DNA of 64,000 nt from Streptomyces sp. NBC_01803 (GCF_035917415.1 NZ_CP109073.1:930001-994000); one strand, 5' to 3'; positions 26,819-34,866 are shown, numbered from the stretch's first letter. Numbers and translations: made by a program. Notes: a model not told the origin generated them from the sequence alone.

Positions 26819-27532
26819 TCAGCGGGCGGGAGTGAGGCGGGCGAGCTTCGCCTCGATGCCGCGCCCCTTCGTGCGCACCACGCCGTCGGCCAGCTCGGCC
26901 AGTCTGCTGTTGGTGCGCTGCGACTGGCGCCGCAGCAGGTCGAAGGCGGTGTCGGCGTCGCACCCGAGGACGTGCATGAGGATGCCGCACGCCTGGTCGA
27001 TCACCGGGCGGGAGCGCAGCGCGCTGTCGAGCTGGTCCACCTCGGTCAGGGCACGTTCGTACGCCTGGTCGCGGGCGAGGGTCCGGGTGGCGAGGTCGCC
27101 GATCAGGGTGGCGGTGGCGCGGGTCCGGTCGTCCAGCAGGCCGGGCCGGAAGCCGCAGACGGTCACGGTCACGGTGAGCCCGTCGTGGTGGAAGGGCAGG
27201 GTCGCGGTGGACCGGACTCCGGCGTCCAGCGCCATGGCGCGATAGTCGGGCCAGCGCCGCTCGGCCAGCAGGTCGTCCGCGCCGACCGGCTCCCCGGTGC
27301 GCACCGCGGCGGCGATGGGGCCCTCGCCCGACGTCCACTGGACGGTGACGAGCGGGGCCAGGTCGGGATGGGTGACGGCGGCCCTGGTCGCGGGTCCGCC
27401 GAGGTCGTCGTCGGGACCGACGGTCGCCGCCGCGCCGCAGGCCGCGGGCGTGCACAGGGCAGCCCGCTCCGCGAGCTTGACCAGAGCGCGGGCGGAGATG
27501 TCCGTCGGCTGCTCATGTGTGCTGTCGGGCAT
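26819..27532 (-). CDS. GAF-ANTAR domain RNA-binding regulator
   Basis: A 237-residue protein. Residues ~20-155 are GAF-like (VTVQWTSGEGPIAAAVRTGE and STATLPFHHDGLTVTVTVCG). Residues ~165-225 are ANTAR (LDSALRSRPVIDQACGILMH, then CDADTAFDLLRRQSQRTNSR LAELA). ANTAR domains bind paired hairpins in mRNA leaders to prevent termination; GAF supplies a signal input. It is divergent from the PAS/GAF gene at 27613 with an 80-base gap holding TTGACG (27569-27574) but no well-spaced -10. Target RNAs are unknown. Confidence 0.88.
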   Translation of the reverse strand: MPDSTHEQPTDISARALVKLAERAALCTPAACGAAATVGPDDDLGGPATRAAVTHPDLAPLVTVQWTSGEGPIAAAVRTGEPVGADDLLAERRWPDYRAMALDAGVRSTATLPFHHDGLTVTVTVCGFRPGLLDDRTRATATLIGDLATRTLARDQAYERALTEVDQLDSALRSRPVIDQACGILMHVLGCDADTAFDLLRRQSQRTNSRLAELADGVVRTKGRGIEAKLARLTPAR

Positions 27533-27612
27533 GACCGTCGCCTTCCCGGGCAGTTTGCACCGAAACGATTGACGCTACCCTTATCCGACTTGGTGAGGAT
27601 TACTGTTCCGGT

Positions 27613-28800
27613 ATGGCCGACGAGGATGAATACGGCACCGAGCTCGCGGACTTCCGCAAGCGGGTGGCGGAGCTGCGCGCGACGCGCGCCCTGCCGGGAG
27701 GCGGGGGGCCGGCCAATCTCGATGCCGCTCTTTTCGAACTTCAGTATGTCTCTGATCTGTTGTGGCCGCGCTATGAACGTCTGACCGCCCAACAGCGGAA
27801 GTCGGGCCGTGCCACCGACACCAAGGAACAGCAGTTGCTGCGGGCCATCTTCCAACGGCTGCCCGTCCCCGTCCTGTTGCTGGACCGCGAGGGCGTGGTG
27901 AGCCGCATCAACTTCGCCGCCAGCCAGCTTTTCGGGCTGCGCGCCGGATACGCCGCCGGCCGTTCGATCACCGCCTCGTTCACGCTGGAGGGCCGGGCCG
28001 CCTTCCGCGGCCAGGTCGCCGCCGTGGCCCGCCACGAGGGCAACCGGACCCTGGCCGTCGAGCTGATGCGCGGGCTGGCGGCCGAGTCGGGGGACGCGCA
28101 ACGGCCGGGGCGGCTGTGGGTGACGCTGGCCGCCGTGCGGCCCCCGGGACATCGGCGCACCTCCGTGCTCGCCGTCTGCCAGCCGACGGCCGAGCGACCG
28201 GGGGCCGGGGTGGCCGCGCCGCCCCTTCCGGTGGAGGCCGTGGGCCCGCCCGACCCGGCCGAGGTCAGCAGCCGGGTCGAGCTGATGGACCTGGTCGATG
28301 ACGTGACGACGGCGCTGCTGTCCGCGTCCGGTTCCGGTCCGGCCGGGGAAGGGCCGCTGGAGCGTGCCTGCGCGGTGCTGCACGGCCGCTTCGCGGACTG
28401 GGTGATCGCGGACCGGGCCGTGCCCGGCGGCGGTCAGCTCCGGCGGGTCGCCGTCCTGGCGCCCGGGTCGGGGCCAGGGGCCGGCGACGCGGCGGCGCTC
28501 GCGGCGCAGGACCCCGCCGGGGCGCCGCTGATCAGCGAGGCGGCCGGCGCGGGCGGCTCGGCCCTCCAGATCCGGCCGGAGGACGCGCACGCGCTGGGCG
28601 AGGCGGGGAACGGCGTTCCGGTGCTGGCGCTCACGGAGGCGTCGTCGCTGCTCTGCGTGCCGCTGCGGCTGCCGTCGGGGGCGGTGCTCGGGGTCGTCAC
28701 TCTGCTCCGCGCCGGGGGCCGTCGTGACTTCGGGCTGGCCGAGGCGAGCGCGGTCGAGCGGATTTCCCGGCATATCGCCCTCGCCCTGCGCGCCGCCTGA
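27613..28800 (+). CDS. PAS and GAF domain sensor protein
   Basis: A 395-residue protein. The N-terminal ~70 residues are helical. A PAS domain follows (IFQRLPVPVLLLDREGVVSR INFAASQLFG, about residues 77-180), then an Ala/Pro-rich linker and a GAF-like domain (~220-395) ending LLCVPLRLPSGAVLGVVTLL and ERISRHIALALRA. No PP2C phosphatase, kinase or GGDEF output domain follows, so the signal is probably relayed through a partner such as the divergent ANTAR protein. The last 104 bases overlap, tail to tail, the DUF6328 gene on the other strand. Confidence 0.78.
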   Translation: MADEDEYGTELADFRKRVAELRATRALPGGGGPANLDAALFELQYVSDLLWPRYERLTAQQRKSGRATDTKEQQLLRAIFQRLPVPVLLLDREGVVSRINFAASQLFGLRAGYAAGRSITASFTLEGRAAFRGQVAAVARHEGNRTLAVELMRGLAAESGDAQRPGRLWVTLAAVRPPGHRRTSVLAVCQPTAERPGAGVAAPPLPVEAVGPPDPAEVSSRVELMDLVDDVTTALLSASGSGPAGEGPLERACAVLHGRFADWVIADRAVPGGGQLRRVAVLAPGSGPGAGDAAALAAQDPAGAPLISEAAGAGGSALQIRPEDAHALGEAGNGVPVLALTEASSLLCVPLRLPSGAVLGVVTLLRAGGRRDFGLAEASAVERISRHIALALRAA

Positions 28801-29251
28801 CCACGTGGGGCAGCACGCCCCACAGCGCGGAGCACAGCAGGAACGCCCACACGGCGGTCGCGATCCCCGCGCTCCGCCCGACCGCCACGTCCACGACCAG
28901 CATCAGCGCGCCGGCCAGGGCCAGCGCGAGCGCGCCCAGCCCCGCCGTCGTCAGCCGGGAGGAGACCTCCACGATCTCCCGTTTGGCGCCGCGCCGGAAC
29001 AGCTGCCGGTGCAGCGCCGCGGGAGCGGTGAACAGGACCGTCGCGGTCATCGCCAGCAGCAGCGTGACCACGTAAGTGGTGCGCTGGACGTCGTCCAGGG
29101 ACGGGAAGCGGGCGGTGAACGCCAGCGTCAACAGGAAGGCGAAGAGGATCTGCACCCCGGTCTGGGTGACCCGCAGCTCCTGGAGCAGCTCCGCGAAGTT
29201 CCGGTCGTCACGTTCGGGCGGTGTCTCGTCGCGCGGCCTCGGTCTCGGCAT
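28697..29251 (-). CDS. DUF6328 four-helix membrane protein
   Basis: A 184-residue protein from ATG 29251. After a charged N-terminus (RPRDETPPERDDRNFAELLQ) come four hydrophobic segments: VQILFAFLLTLAFTARF, TTYVVTLLLAMTATVLFTAP, LGALALALAGALMLVVDVAV and IATAVWAFLLCSALWGVLP. The family is common in streptomycetes, often beside sigma-factor genes, with unknown role. It begins five bases before the end of the sigma-factor gene region (stop at 29256), so the two are probably one transcript. Confidence 0.8.
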   Translation of the reverse strand: MPRPRPRDETPPERDDRNFAELLQELRVTQTGVQILFAFLLTLAFTARFPSLDDVQRTTYVVTLLLAMTATVLFTAPAALHRQLFRRGAKREIVEVSSRLTTAGLGALALALAGALMLVVDVAVGRSAGIATAVWAFLLCSALWGVLPHVVRRRAGRGRYAGKSARPRSPRPARSHDGPRRGAE

Positions 29252-29255
29252 GCCG

Positions 29256-30062
29256 TCATCCTGCACCGCCGGCCTCCACCTGTTCACGCAGGCGCGAGCA
29301 CGTGCGGTTCAGCAGACGCGAGACGTGCATCTGCGAGATCCCGATCTGCTCCGCGATGCCGCTCTGCGTCATGCCGCGGAAGAAGCGCAGGTAGAGGATC
29401 TGCCGCTCGCGCTCGGGCAGTTCCCGCAGCCGGGTGCGGACCGACTCGCGCTCCACGACGTGGTCGAAGCCGGGATCGGTGCGGCCCAGGGTGTCCAGCA
29501 GCGAGAAGCCCTCGTCCGAGCCGGCCACCTCGGCGTCGAGGGACAGCACGGTGAAGCTGTTCATCGCTTCGAGGCCCGTCTGGGCCTCCTTCCGCGTCAT
29601 GTTGGCGGCCTTGGCCAGCTCCTCGGTGTCGGGGCGACGGCCGTCGAGGGTGTGCGAGAGCTCGTTGTGGGCGACGCGCACCCGGTTGCGCAACTCCTGC
29701 ACGCGGCGCGGGACATGCATGCCCCACAGGTGGTCGCGGAAGTGGCGCTTGATCTCGCCGACGATGGTGGGCACGGCGTAGCTCTCGAACGCGGTGCCGT
29801 AGCTGGGGTCATAGCGGCGCACGGCCTTCACCAGGCCCAAGTGGGCGACCTGCTCCAGGTCTTCGAGGTTCTCGCCGCGGTTGCGGTACTGCCGGGCGAG
29901 GCGGCCCGCCATCGGCATCCAGGCGCGGACTATCTCGTCGCGCAGCGCGTCGCGTTCGGGACCCGGGTCCATCGCCACGAGCCTGCGGAACGCCTCCGCG
30001 GTCTTCGGGGCGTCGTCGTGCGGGTGCTGGCGACGGGGCTTCCTGACGTGGGTCGTGGGCAT
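29256..30062 (-). CDS. SigB/SigF/SigG-family RNA polymerase sigma factor
   Basis: A 268-residue group 3 sigma factor. Region 2 shows MPMAGRLARQYRNRGENLED LEQVAHLGLVKAVRRYDPSY and FESYAVPTIVGEIKRHFRDH, region 3 RRVQELRNRVRVAHNELSHT, and region 4 LPERERQILYLRFFRGMTQS then GIAEQIGISQMHVSRLLNRT. Such factors drive stress and developmental genes and are usually held by an RsbW-type anti-sigma kinase; none is adjacent. GGGAG lies before ATG 30062. Likely targets of the same class recognise GNNTN14-16GGGTAY promoters; I did not find a clear one in this window. Confidence 0.92.
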   Translation of the reverse strand: MPTTHVRKPRRQHPHDDAPKTAEAFRRLVAMDPGPERDALRDEIVRAWMPMAGRLARQYRNRGENLEDLEQVAHLGLVKAVRRYDPSYGTAFESYAVPTIVGEIKRHFRDHLWGMHVPRRVQELRNRVRVAHNELSHTLDGRRPDTEELAKAANMTRKEAQTGLEAMNSFTVLSLDAEVAGSDEGFSLLDTLGRTDPGFDHVVERESVRTRLRELPERERQILYLRFFRGMTQSGIAEQIGISQMHVSRLLNRTCSRLREQVEAGGAG

Positions 30063-30278
30063 CGGCTTTCAGCTCCCTGCTGGGTGTCCCTGCTCGTTCA
30101 CTGGGTCACCGCGGGAGCACACGGACCACAGGCCGCACTCGCCCGGAGCCATGGGGCTCCCGCGGGTGTGCCTGCCGTCCGAAGCACGTCAATGCGCCTG
30201 CCCGACCGTCCCGGGGACAAACAGCGTCTTTCCCAGGTTCTGTGCGAGGAGCGGCGAGCGGGTCGACTCGCCACCGGA

Positions 30279-31115
30279 TCAAAGGCGTTCGGCGTCGACC
30301 ATGCCGAGCAGCCGCAGCGCGTCCTCGGAGGCGGAGCCGGGCTCGGGCGCGTATGCCACGAGCACCTGGTCATCCTCCCCCAGCACCGACAGCGTCTGGA
30401 ACGTCAACGACAGCTCCCCGACGACCGGGTGGTGGAACCGCTTCTCGCCGTGCGTCTTCTCCCGCACGTTGTGGTCGGTCCACCAGCGGCGGAACAGCTC
30501 GCTCTTCAGCGACAGCTCGCCCACCAGCTCGGCCAGCCGCCGGTCGTCCGGGTGGTCCACGGCGTGCAGCCGCAAGTACGCCACGGTCTCCCGGGCCTTG
30601 TGCTCCCACTCGGGGAAGATCTCGGTGGCGCGCCGGTCCAGGAAGCACAGCCGCGCCCAGTTCCGCTCGTCGGGGGCGAGGGTGCCGAAGTCGAGCATCA
30701 GGGTGGCGGCCATCCGGTTCCACGCGAGGATGTCGGTGCGGTGGTCGATCACGTACGCCGGGGCGTCGCGCATGGAGTCCAGCAGGAAACGCAGCCGGGG
30801 GCTGACCGCCCGGCGCGCGCGGCGCGGACGACGGGCGGCCCGGCGCGGCCTGGCCAGCCCGAACAGATAGCCGCGTTCGTCGTCGTCCAGCCGCAGCGCG
30901 CGGGCGAGGGCGTCCAGCACCTCTTCCGAGACACCGCCGCCCCGGCCCTGTTCGAGCCGCATGTAGTAGTCGGCGCTGACGCCCGCGAGCTGAGCCAGCT
31001 CCTCGCGCCGCAGCCCGGGCACGCGCCGCCGCCCACCCAGGTCGGGCAGCCCGACATCCTCGGGCCGCACACGCGCCCGGCGGGATTTGAGGAATTCGCC
31101 CAGCTCTTTGGCCAT
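30279..31115 (-). CDS. MmyB-like XRE transcriptional regulator
   Basis: A 278-residue protein from ATG 31115. The helix-turn-helix (RRVPGLRREELAQLAGVSAD, YYMRLEQGRGGGVSEEVLDA LARAL) is at about residues 30-80. The C-terminal MmyB-type ligand domain runs ~110-275 (YVIDHRTDILAWNRMAATLM, RNWARLCFLDRRATEIFPEW, FHHPVVGELSLTFQTL). These regulators bind a fatty-acid-like ligand and often control a neighbouring oxidoreductase. A 25-bp element 32 bases upstream (31147-31171) recurs exactly before the aldo/keto reductase at 33280. Confidence 0.85.
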   Translation of the reverse strand: MAKELGEFLKSRRARVRPEDVGLPDLGGRRRVPGLRREELAQLAGVSADYYMRLEQGRGGGVSEEVLDALARALRLDDDERGYLFGLARPRRAARRPRRARRAVSPRLRFLLDSMRDAPAYVIDHRTDILAWNRMAATLMLDFGTLAPDERNWARLCFLDRRATEIFPEWEHKARETVAYLRLHAVDHPDDRRLAELVGELSLKSELFRRWWTDHNVREKTHGEKRFHHPVVGELSLTFQTLSVLGEDDQVLVAYAPEPGSASEDALRLLGMVDAERL

Positions 31116-31146
31116 GCGTCCAGTATCCCGCGCCGACCCGGCGGGG

Positions 31147-31171
31147 AGCCTGGCCCTGGCGGTCCTAGGGA
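31147..31171 (+). promoter_or_regulatory. shared 25-bp element, copy 1
   Basis: Identical to 33207-33231. It begins AGCCTGGCCCTGGCGG and ends with the palindrome CCTAGG plus GA; both copies also share CGGCGG two bases upstream. It lies 32-56 bases upstream of the MmyB-like regulator start, where an operator overlapping the -35 would be. Confidence 0.6.
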
Positions 31172-31578
31172 CGACCGCCGCGGTGTCCGAAATGGACATG
31201 AACGGATGTATGCTGGCCGAGCCCCGTGCGAGTTTCCGTCCATGCCTCCCGGCCTGGAGCGCACGGATGTCGCCGCCGCTCCGGAGTCTCCTGACAGTCC
31301 TGGTCCCCTTCCGGACCGGGTGTTGACCCGACACATCCTGCCCCGGCGGGCAGCGCCGGCGTTCCAGATCGCTTTCTTGTGACTCCGCTCCTCGCGCGTC
31401 CGCCCGACCACGCCGGCGGACAGACACGAGCGAGATCCCCGACAGTCGGGTACCGGACAGCCCGGGTACCGGACGAGCCAGGTCATGGTCATCACCGCGG
31501 TGCCCGACGGGCCGTCGGTCCCCGCCGAGAGGCCGTGGCCGCGCGCACCGCGCCGGCGCCGCCTCCGAGGGGACAGTT
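31172..31578. other. intergenic region before the MurE paralogue
   Basis: About 400 bases with no credible gene. I see isolated TTGACC (31325-31330) without a matching -10. No hairpin of note. Confidence 0.3.
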
Positions 31579-33051
31579 GTGAAGCTGAACGAACTACTGG
31601 ACGGGCACGACCACCTCCTTCTCCAGGGCGACCCGGGGACCCGGATCACCGGAGGGATGAGCTTCGACGCCCACCGGCTGACTCCCGGTTCGCTGTACAT
31701 CGCGGTACCGGGTCACCACGAAGGGGGGCCGGAGTCCATCGAACGGGCCCTCCGGCGAGGCGCGGTCGCGGTCATGATCGAGGGTGAGGTGCCCGGACTC
31801 CGCGATCTGCCGCACGACCTGTGCGTGGTGCGGGTGCCGGACACCCGCCGGGCCGCCCCCGTCGTCGCCTCCCGCTACCACGGCGAGCCGGGCCGGGCCA
31901 TGGAGATGGTGGCGATCACCGGCACCAACGGGAAGACGTCGGTCTCCTACATGGTCGAGTCGGTGCTGAAGGCCGCCGAAGGCGCGCGGGTCGGGGTCAT
32001 CGGGACGTCCGGCAGCCGGATCGGCAGCGAGCCCATCCCGATGCCGCCGTCCGTCCTCAGCACGCCGGAATCGCCGGACCTCCAGTACCTGCTGGGCCAC
32101 ATGCGCGACCGGGGGACGACCAGCGTGGTGCTGGAGGCGACCTCCATGGCCCTGCTGACCCACCGGGTCGACCGGGCGTTCCTCGATGTCGGGGTCTTCA
32201 CGAACCTGACCCAGGACCACCTGGACGACCACGGCACGATGGAGAACTACACGAACGCCAAGCTCCGGCTCTTCCAGGGGCTGTGCCGCCGGGCCGTCGT
32301 CAACGCCGACGATCCGGTCAGCGCCCGGATCCAGGCGCTGATGCCGGGCGCGGTGACCACGTACGCCCTGGACGCCGAGGCGGACTACCGGGCGACCGAC
32401 CTCACCGTCGACGCCGCCGGCACCCGCTTCACGCTGCACCACGACGGCGGCAAATACGCGGCGGCGATCCCCGTTCCGGGCCGGTTCTCGGTGGCGAACG
32501 CGCTGGCCGCCGTGGCGGCCTGCCACGTCCTGGGTCACGAGCTGGGGGCGCTGGTCGACGCGCTCGACCGGATGCCGCCCGTCCCGGGCCGGTTCGAGCG
32601 CTACGACACCCCGCGCGGCGCCTCGGTGGTCGTGGACTACGCCCACTCCCCGGATTCCCTGGAGAAGGTCCTGACGACCATCCGGGGCTACGCCACCGCC
32701 CGGGTGATCACCGTCTTCGGCTGCGGCGGCGACCGCGATGTCACCAAGCGCGTCATCATGGGGAAGATCGCCGGGGAGCTGTCGGACCTGTGCGTCCTCA
32801 CCTCGGACAATCCGCGCTACGAGGCCCCCGAGGCGATCCTCGACCATGTCGTGCCGGGCCTGACAGCGACGGGCACCCCCTTCGAGCGCATCACCGACCG
32901 GCGCCGGGCGATCCGCTTCGCGCTGGGCGCCGCCGGGCCGGGCGACGTGGTCCTCGTCGCCGGGCGGGGCAGCGAGCCGGACCAACTCGTCGGCGGGGAG
33001 CTGATTCCCTTCAGCGACATGGCGGTCGTCCGTGAACTCGCCGAGGAGTAA
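31579..33051 (+). CDS. MurE-like Mur ligase paralogue
   Basis: A 490-residue Mur ligase from GTG 31579, with GAGGGG about eight bases upstream. Domains: N-terminal UDP-binding (GGMSFDAHRLTPGSLYIAVP), central ATPase with VAITGTNGKTSVSYMVES (P-loop, ~115), DVGVFTNLTQDHLDDHGTM, and C-terminal domain with RFERYDTPRGASVVVDYAHS and LTSDNPRYEAPEAIL. DNPR is the diaminopimelate signature of MurE. The usual second amino-acid loop GKGHE is GRGSE here. It is outside a division/cell-wall cluster, so it looks like an accessory copy, perhaps acting on a modified muropeptide or another substrate. Confidence 0.82.
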   Translation: MKLNELLDGHDHLLLQGDPGTRITGGMSFDAHRLTPGSLYIAVPGHHEGGPESIERALRRGAVAVMIEGEVPGLRDLPHDLCVVRVPDTRRAAPVVASRYHGEPGRAMEMVAITGTNGKTSVSYMVESVLKAAEGARVGVIGTSGSRIGSEPIPMPPSVLSTPESPDLQYLLGHMRDRGTTSVVLEATSMALLTHRVDRAFLDVGVFTNLTQDHLDDHGTMENYTNAKLRLFQGLCRRAVVNADDPVSARIQALMPGAVTTYALDAEADYRATDLTVDAAGTRFTLHHDGGKYAAAIPVPGRFSVANALAAVAACHVLGHELGALVDALDRMPPVPGRFERYDTPRGASVVVDYAHSPDSLEKVLTTIRGYATARVITVFGCGGDRDVTKRVIMGKIAGELSDLCVLTSDNPRYEAPEAILDHVVPGLTATGTPFERITDRRRAIRFALGAAGPGDVVLVAGRGSEPDQLVGGELIPFSDMAVVRELAEE

Positions 33052-33147
33052 CCGCCCCTCCGGTCTGCGGAAGACACGAGCTGGGACCCAATGATCGTCG
33101 CGTCCGCGGATACCCCGAGCGACGTTCGCGACTGGCGAGGAGCGGCG

Positions 33148-33196
33148 TTGGGCGGCACGGGGCACGGCACGGGGGATGGCATTGGGCGGCACGGGG
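33148..33196 (+). repeat. 15-bp direct repeat
   Basis: TTGGGCGGCACGGGG occurs at 33148-33162 and 33182-33196, in the gap between the MurE paralogue and the aldo/keto reductase. Confidence 0.7.
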
Positions 33197-33206
33197 GACG
33201 GCGGCC

Positions 33207-33231
33207 AGCCTGGCCCTGGCGGTCCTAGGGA
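33207..33231 (+). promoter_or_regulatory. shared 25-bp element, copy 2
   Basis: Exact copy of 31147-31171, ending 48 bases before the aldo/keto reductase start. Its orientation relative to the downstream gene is opposite to that of copy 1, which would suit a regulator dimer that binds either way. Likely operator for the MmyB-like protein. Confidence 0.6.
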
Positions 33232-33279
33232 TGGCAAGGCTCTGGGCAGGTGTGCGCGTGCCTCCGCACAGTAAGTGTC

Positions 33280-34311
33280 ATGAACTCCCTCGCGGACATG
33301 AAGATCAGCCGCACCGGGTTCGGTGCGTGGGCCATCGGCGGTGGCGGATGGCGTTTCACCTGGGGCGCGACCGACGACGCGGAGTCGGTCGCGGCGATCA
33401 GGCGGGCCGTGGCGCTGGGCGTCAACTGGATCGACACGGCGGCCGTCTACGGCCTCGGCCACTCGGAGACCGTGGTCGGCCGGGCCCTGGCGTCGCTGCC
33501 GCCGGACGAGCGGCCGTACGTGTTCACCAAGGCGGGACTGGTGTGGAACGAGGCCCAGCCGCTGTCCGCGCCGTACCGGATCATGCGGCCGGAGAGCGTT
33601 CGCCGCGAGGTCGACGCGTCCCTGCGGCGGCTCGGCGTCGACCATATCGACCTGTATCAGGTGCACTGGCCGGACACCGGTGAGTCGCTGGACTGGGACA
33701 CGCTCGGCGGCGACGGCACGGCCTCGCCCAACGCGACGCCGCTGGCCGAGTACTGGCAGGTCATGGCCGACCTGAGGCAGGCCGGGAAGGTGCGCGCGAT
33801 CGGGCTGTCGAACCACGGCGTCGCGCAGTTGGCGGAGGCCGAGGCCATCGCGCATGTGGACGCGATCCAGCCGCCGTTCTCGGCGCTCGACCGGAGCGCG
33901 GCGCCCGAGGTGGCGTGGGCGCGGGAGCACGGCACGGCCGTGATCGCGTACTCGCCCATGGCGTCGGGCCTGTTGACCGGGGCGTTCTCGGCGGAGCGCG
34001 TCGCCGCGCTGCCGGCGGACGACTGGCGGCGCGCGCACCCGGACTTCACCGACCGGCTGCCCGAGAACCTGGCGGTGGCCGACGTGTTGGGCACGATCGC
34101 GGAGCAACGCGGCGTTCCGGTGCCGGCCGTCGCGGTGGCCTGGACGCTGGCGTGGCCCGGCGTCACGGGCGCGATCGTCGGCGCGCGGACACCGGCGCAG
34201 GTCGCGGACTGGGCAGGGGCCGGACATCTTCACCTGGGTGAGGAGGAGTTGGCTGCCATCGCCCGGGTACTCGGGCGGACGGGCGCGGGAACCGGACCGT
34301 TCCGGCCCTGA
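33280..34311 (+). CDS. aldo/keto reductase
   Basis: A 343-residue AKR from ATG 33280 (GTG 33250 is possible but reads an unlikely Cys-rich start). It has TGFGAWAIGGGGWRFTWGAT, the catalytic Asp/Tyr in NWIDTAAVYGLGHSETVVGR, Lys in PYVFTKAGLVW and His in LYQVHWPD, and IGLSNHGVAQL, then IVGARTPAQVADW for NADPH binding. It reduces aldehydes or ketones with NADPH. No clear ribosome-binding site precedes it. The upstream element shared with the MmyB-like regulator suggests it is that regulator's target, perhaps against reactive carbonyls. Confidence 0.88.
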   Translation: MNSLADMKISRTGFGAWAIGGGGWRFTWGATDDAESVAAIRRAVALGVNWIDTAAVYGLGHSETVVGRALASLPPDERPYVFTKAGLVWNEAQPLSAPYRIMRPESVRREVDASLRRLGVDHIDLYQVHWPDTGESLDWDTLGGDGTASPNATPLAEYWQVMADLRQAGKVRAIGLSNHGVAQLAEAEAIAHVDAIQPPFSALDRSAAPEVAWAREHGTAVIAYSPMASGLLTGAFSAERVAALPADDWRRAHPDFTDRLPENLAVADVLGTIAEQRGVPVPAVAVAWTLAWPGVTGAIVGARTPAQVADWAGAGHLHLGEEELAAIARVLGRTGAGTGPFRP

Positions 34312-34374
34312 TACGGCCGGTCCGCGCCGTCGTCTCCCCGGAGCGGCGTGGACCGGCACCCCGACCATCAGGTA

Positions 34375-34426
34375 CCGCTGGGCCGCTGGGCCGCTGGGCC
34401 GCTGGGCCGCTGGGCCGCTGGGCCGA
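34375..34426 (+). repeat. 8-bp tandem repeat, 5 full copies plus flanks
   Basis: GGCCGCTG is repeated exactly five times at 34381-34420, with partial units on each side. Such a perfect array is prone to slippage and may vary between strains. A 16-bp perfect palindrome, CCGGCGAGCTCGCCGG, follows at 34431-34446 and could help end the aldo/keto reductase transcript. Confidence 0.85.
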
Positions 34427-34446
34427 GACTCCGGCGAGCTCGCCGG

Positions 34447-34755
34447 CGCCGCTGACTCCCCGTCCAGGGGCCGGTCATATGTCACTATGAATAACCGATC
34501 CATCACAGCACGTGTGACAAGCCGCTGGTCACGGAATACGCTCCTTGGGCGGCGCGGTACCGGAACCGGCGGCCACGCTCTCCTCCAGTGGAGGCCGCCC
34601 TGGCAAGGCGTTCACACGCCGACCGCGCCGCCGCACATTTCACGTTCCGTTGTCCGGCGTACATATCCGCGCGGTGACCTGACGAGTCGGCCGGCGCCGT
34701 GTGAATTCATGTTTCTCTCTTATGACATGGGCTCCGATCGCGTCGCGGGCGCACC
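34447..34755. other. less GC-rich intergenic region upstream of the sulfur leader
   Basis: About 300 bases with AT-rich patches (around 34480-34500 and 34640-34735) and a hairpin with arms GGCGGCC (34568-34574) and GGCCGCC (34593-34599) enclosing CCTCCAGTGGAGG. I find no gene in it. Confidence 0.3.
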
Positions 34756-34785
34756 TTGACCATTCGTCCACGTGTTCGCTACGTT
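34756..34785 (+). promoter_or_regulatory. promoter of the organosulfur ABC operon
   Basis: TTGACC (34756-34761), an 18-base spacer and TACGTT (34780-34785). Only seven bases separate the -10 from the ATG of the leader peptide, so transcription should start at or within a base of the A of that ATG. Confidence 0.7.
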
Positions 34786-34791
34786 CCCCTC

Positions 34792-34866
34792 ATGCGGAAG
34801 TCCGAGCAGTTCACAGAGCGACGCGCTGTCGATCTCATGCGCGTCGCGACCGCCCTGTGTCGCTGA
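34792..34866 (+). CDS. cysteine-type leader peptide (24 aa) of the sulfonate operon
   Basis: A 24-codon ORF too short for normal gene calling. It reads MRKSEQFTERRAVDLMRVAT then ALCR and stop. ERRAVDLMRVATALC fits the actinobacterial family of tiny leader peptides (RRHVDLxRVxxALC) placed before sulfur-assimilation operons. It has one Cys codon, two before the end. There is no room for a ribosome-binding site, so the message is leaderless. The ABC operon starts 187 bases later. By analogy, ribosome stalling at Cys codons when cysteine is scarce would raise downstream expression; that mechanism is inferred here. Confidence 0.75.
   Translation: MRKSEQFTERRAVDLMRVATALCR

Noticed and set aside
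21609..27455. A nearly 2,000-codon complement frame spanning the catalase, CBS and NADH dehydrogenase region
   Set aside because: It crosses several well-supported genes on both strands and shows only Arg/Pro-rich shadow sequence.
31594..33035. Treating the MurE paralogue as a cyanophycin synthetase or folylpolyglutamate synthase
   Set aside because: The order of motifs (UDP-binding N-terminal domain, GTNGKTS, DNPR) is that of MurE; no ATP-grasp domain is present.
31594..34506. A 970-codon complement frame opposite the MurE and aldo/keto reductase genes
   Set aside because: Antisense shadow of two clear + strand enzymes; the opening MMDRLFIVTYD is in AT-richer DNA but has no ribosome-binding site.
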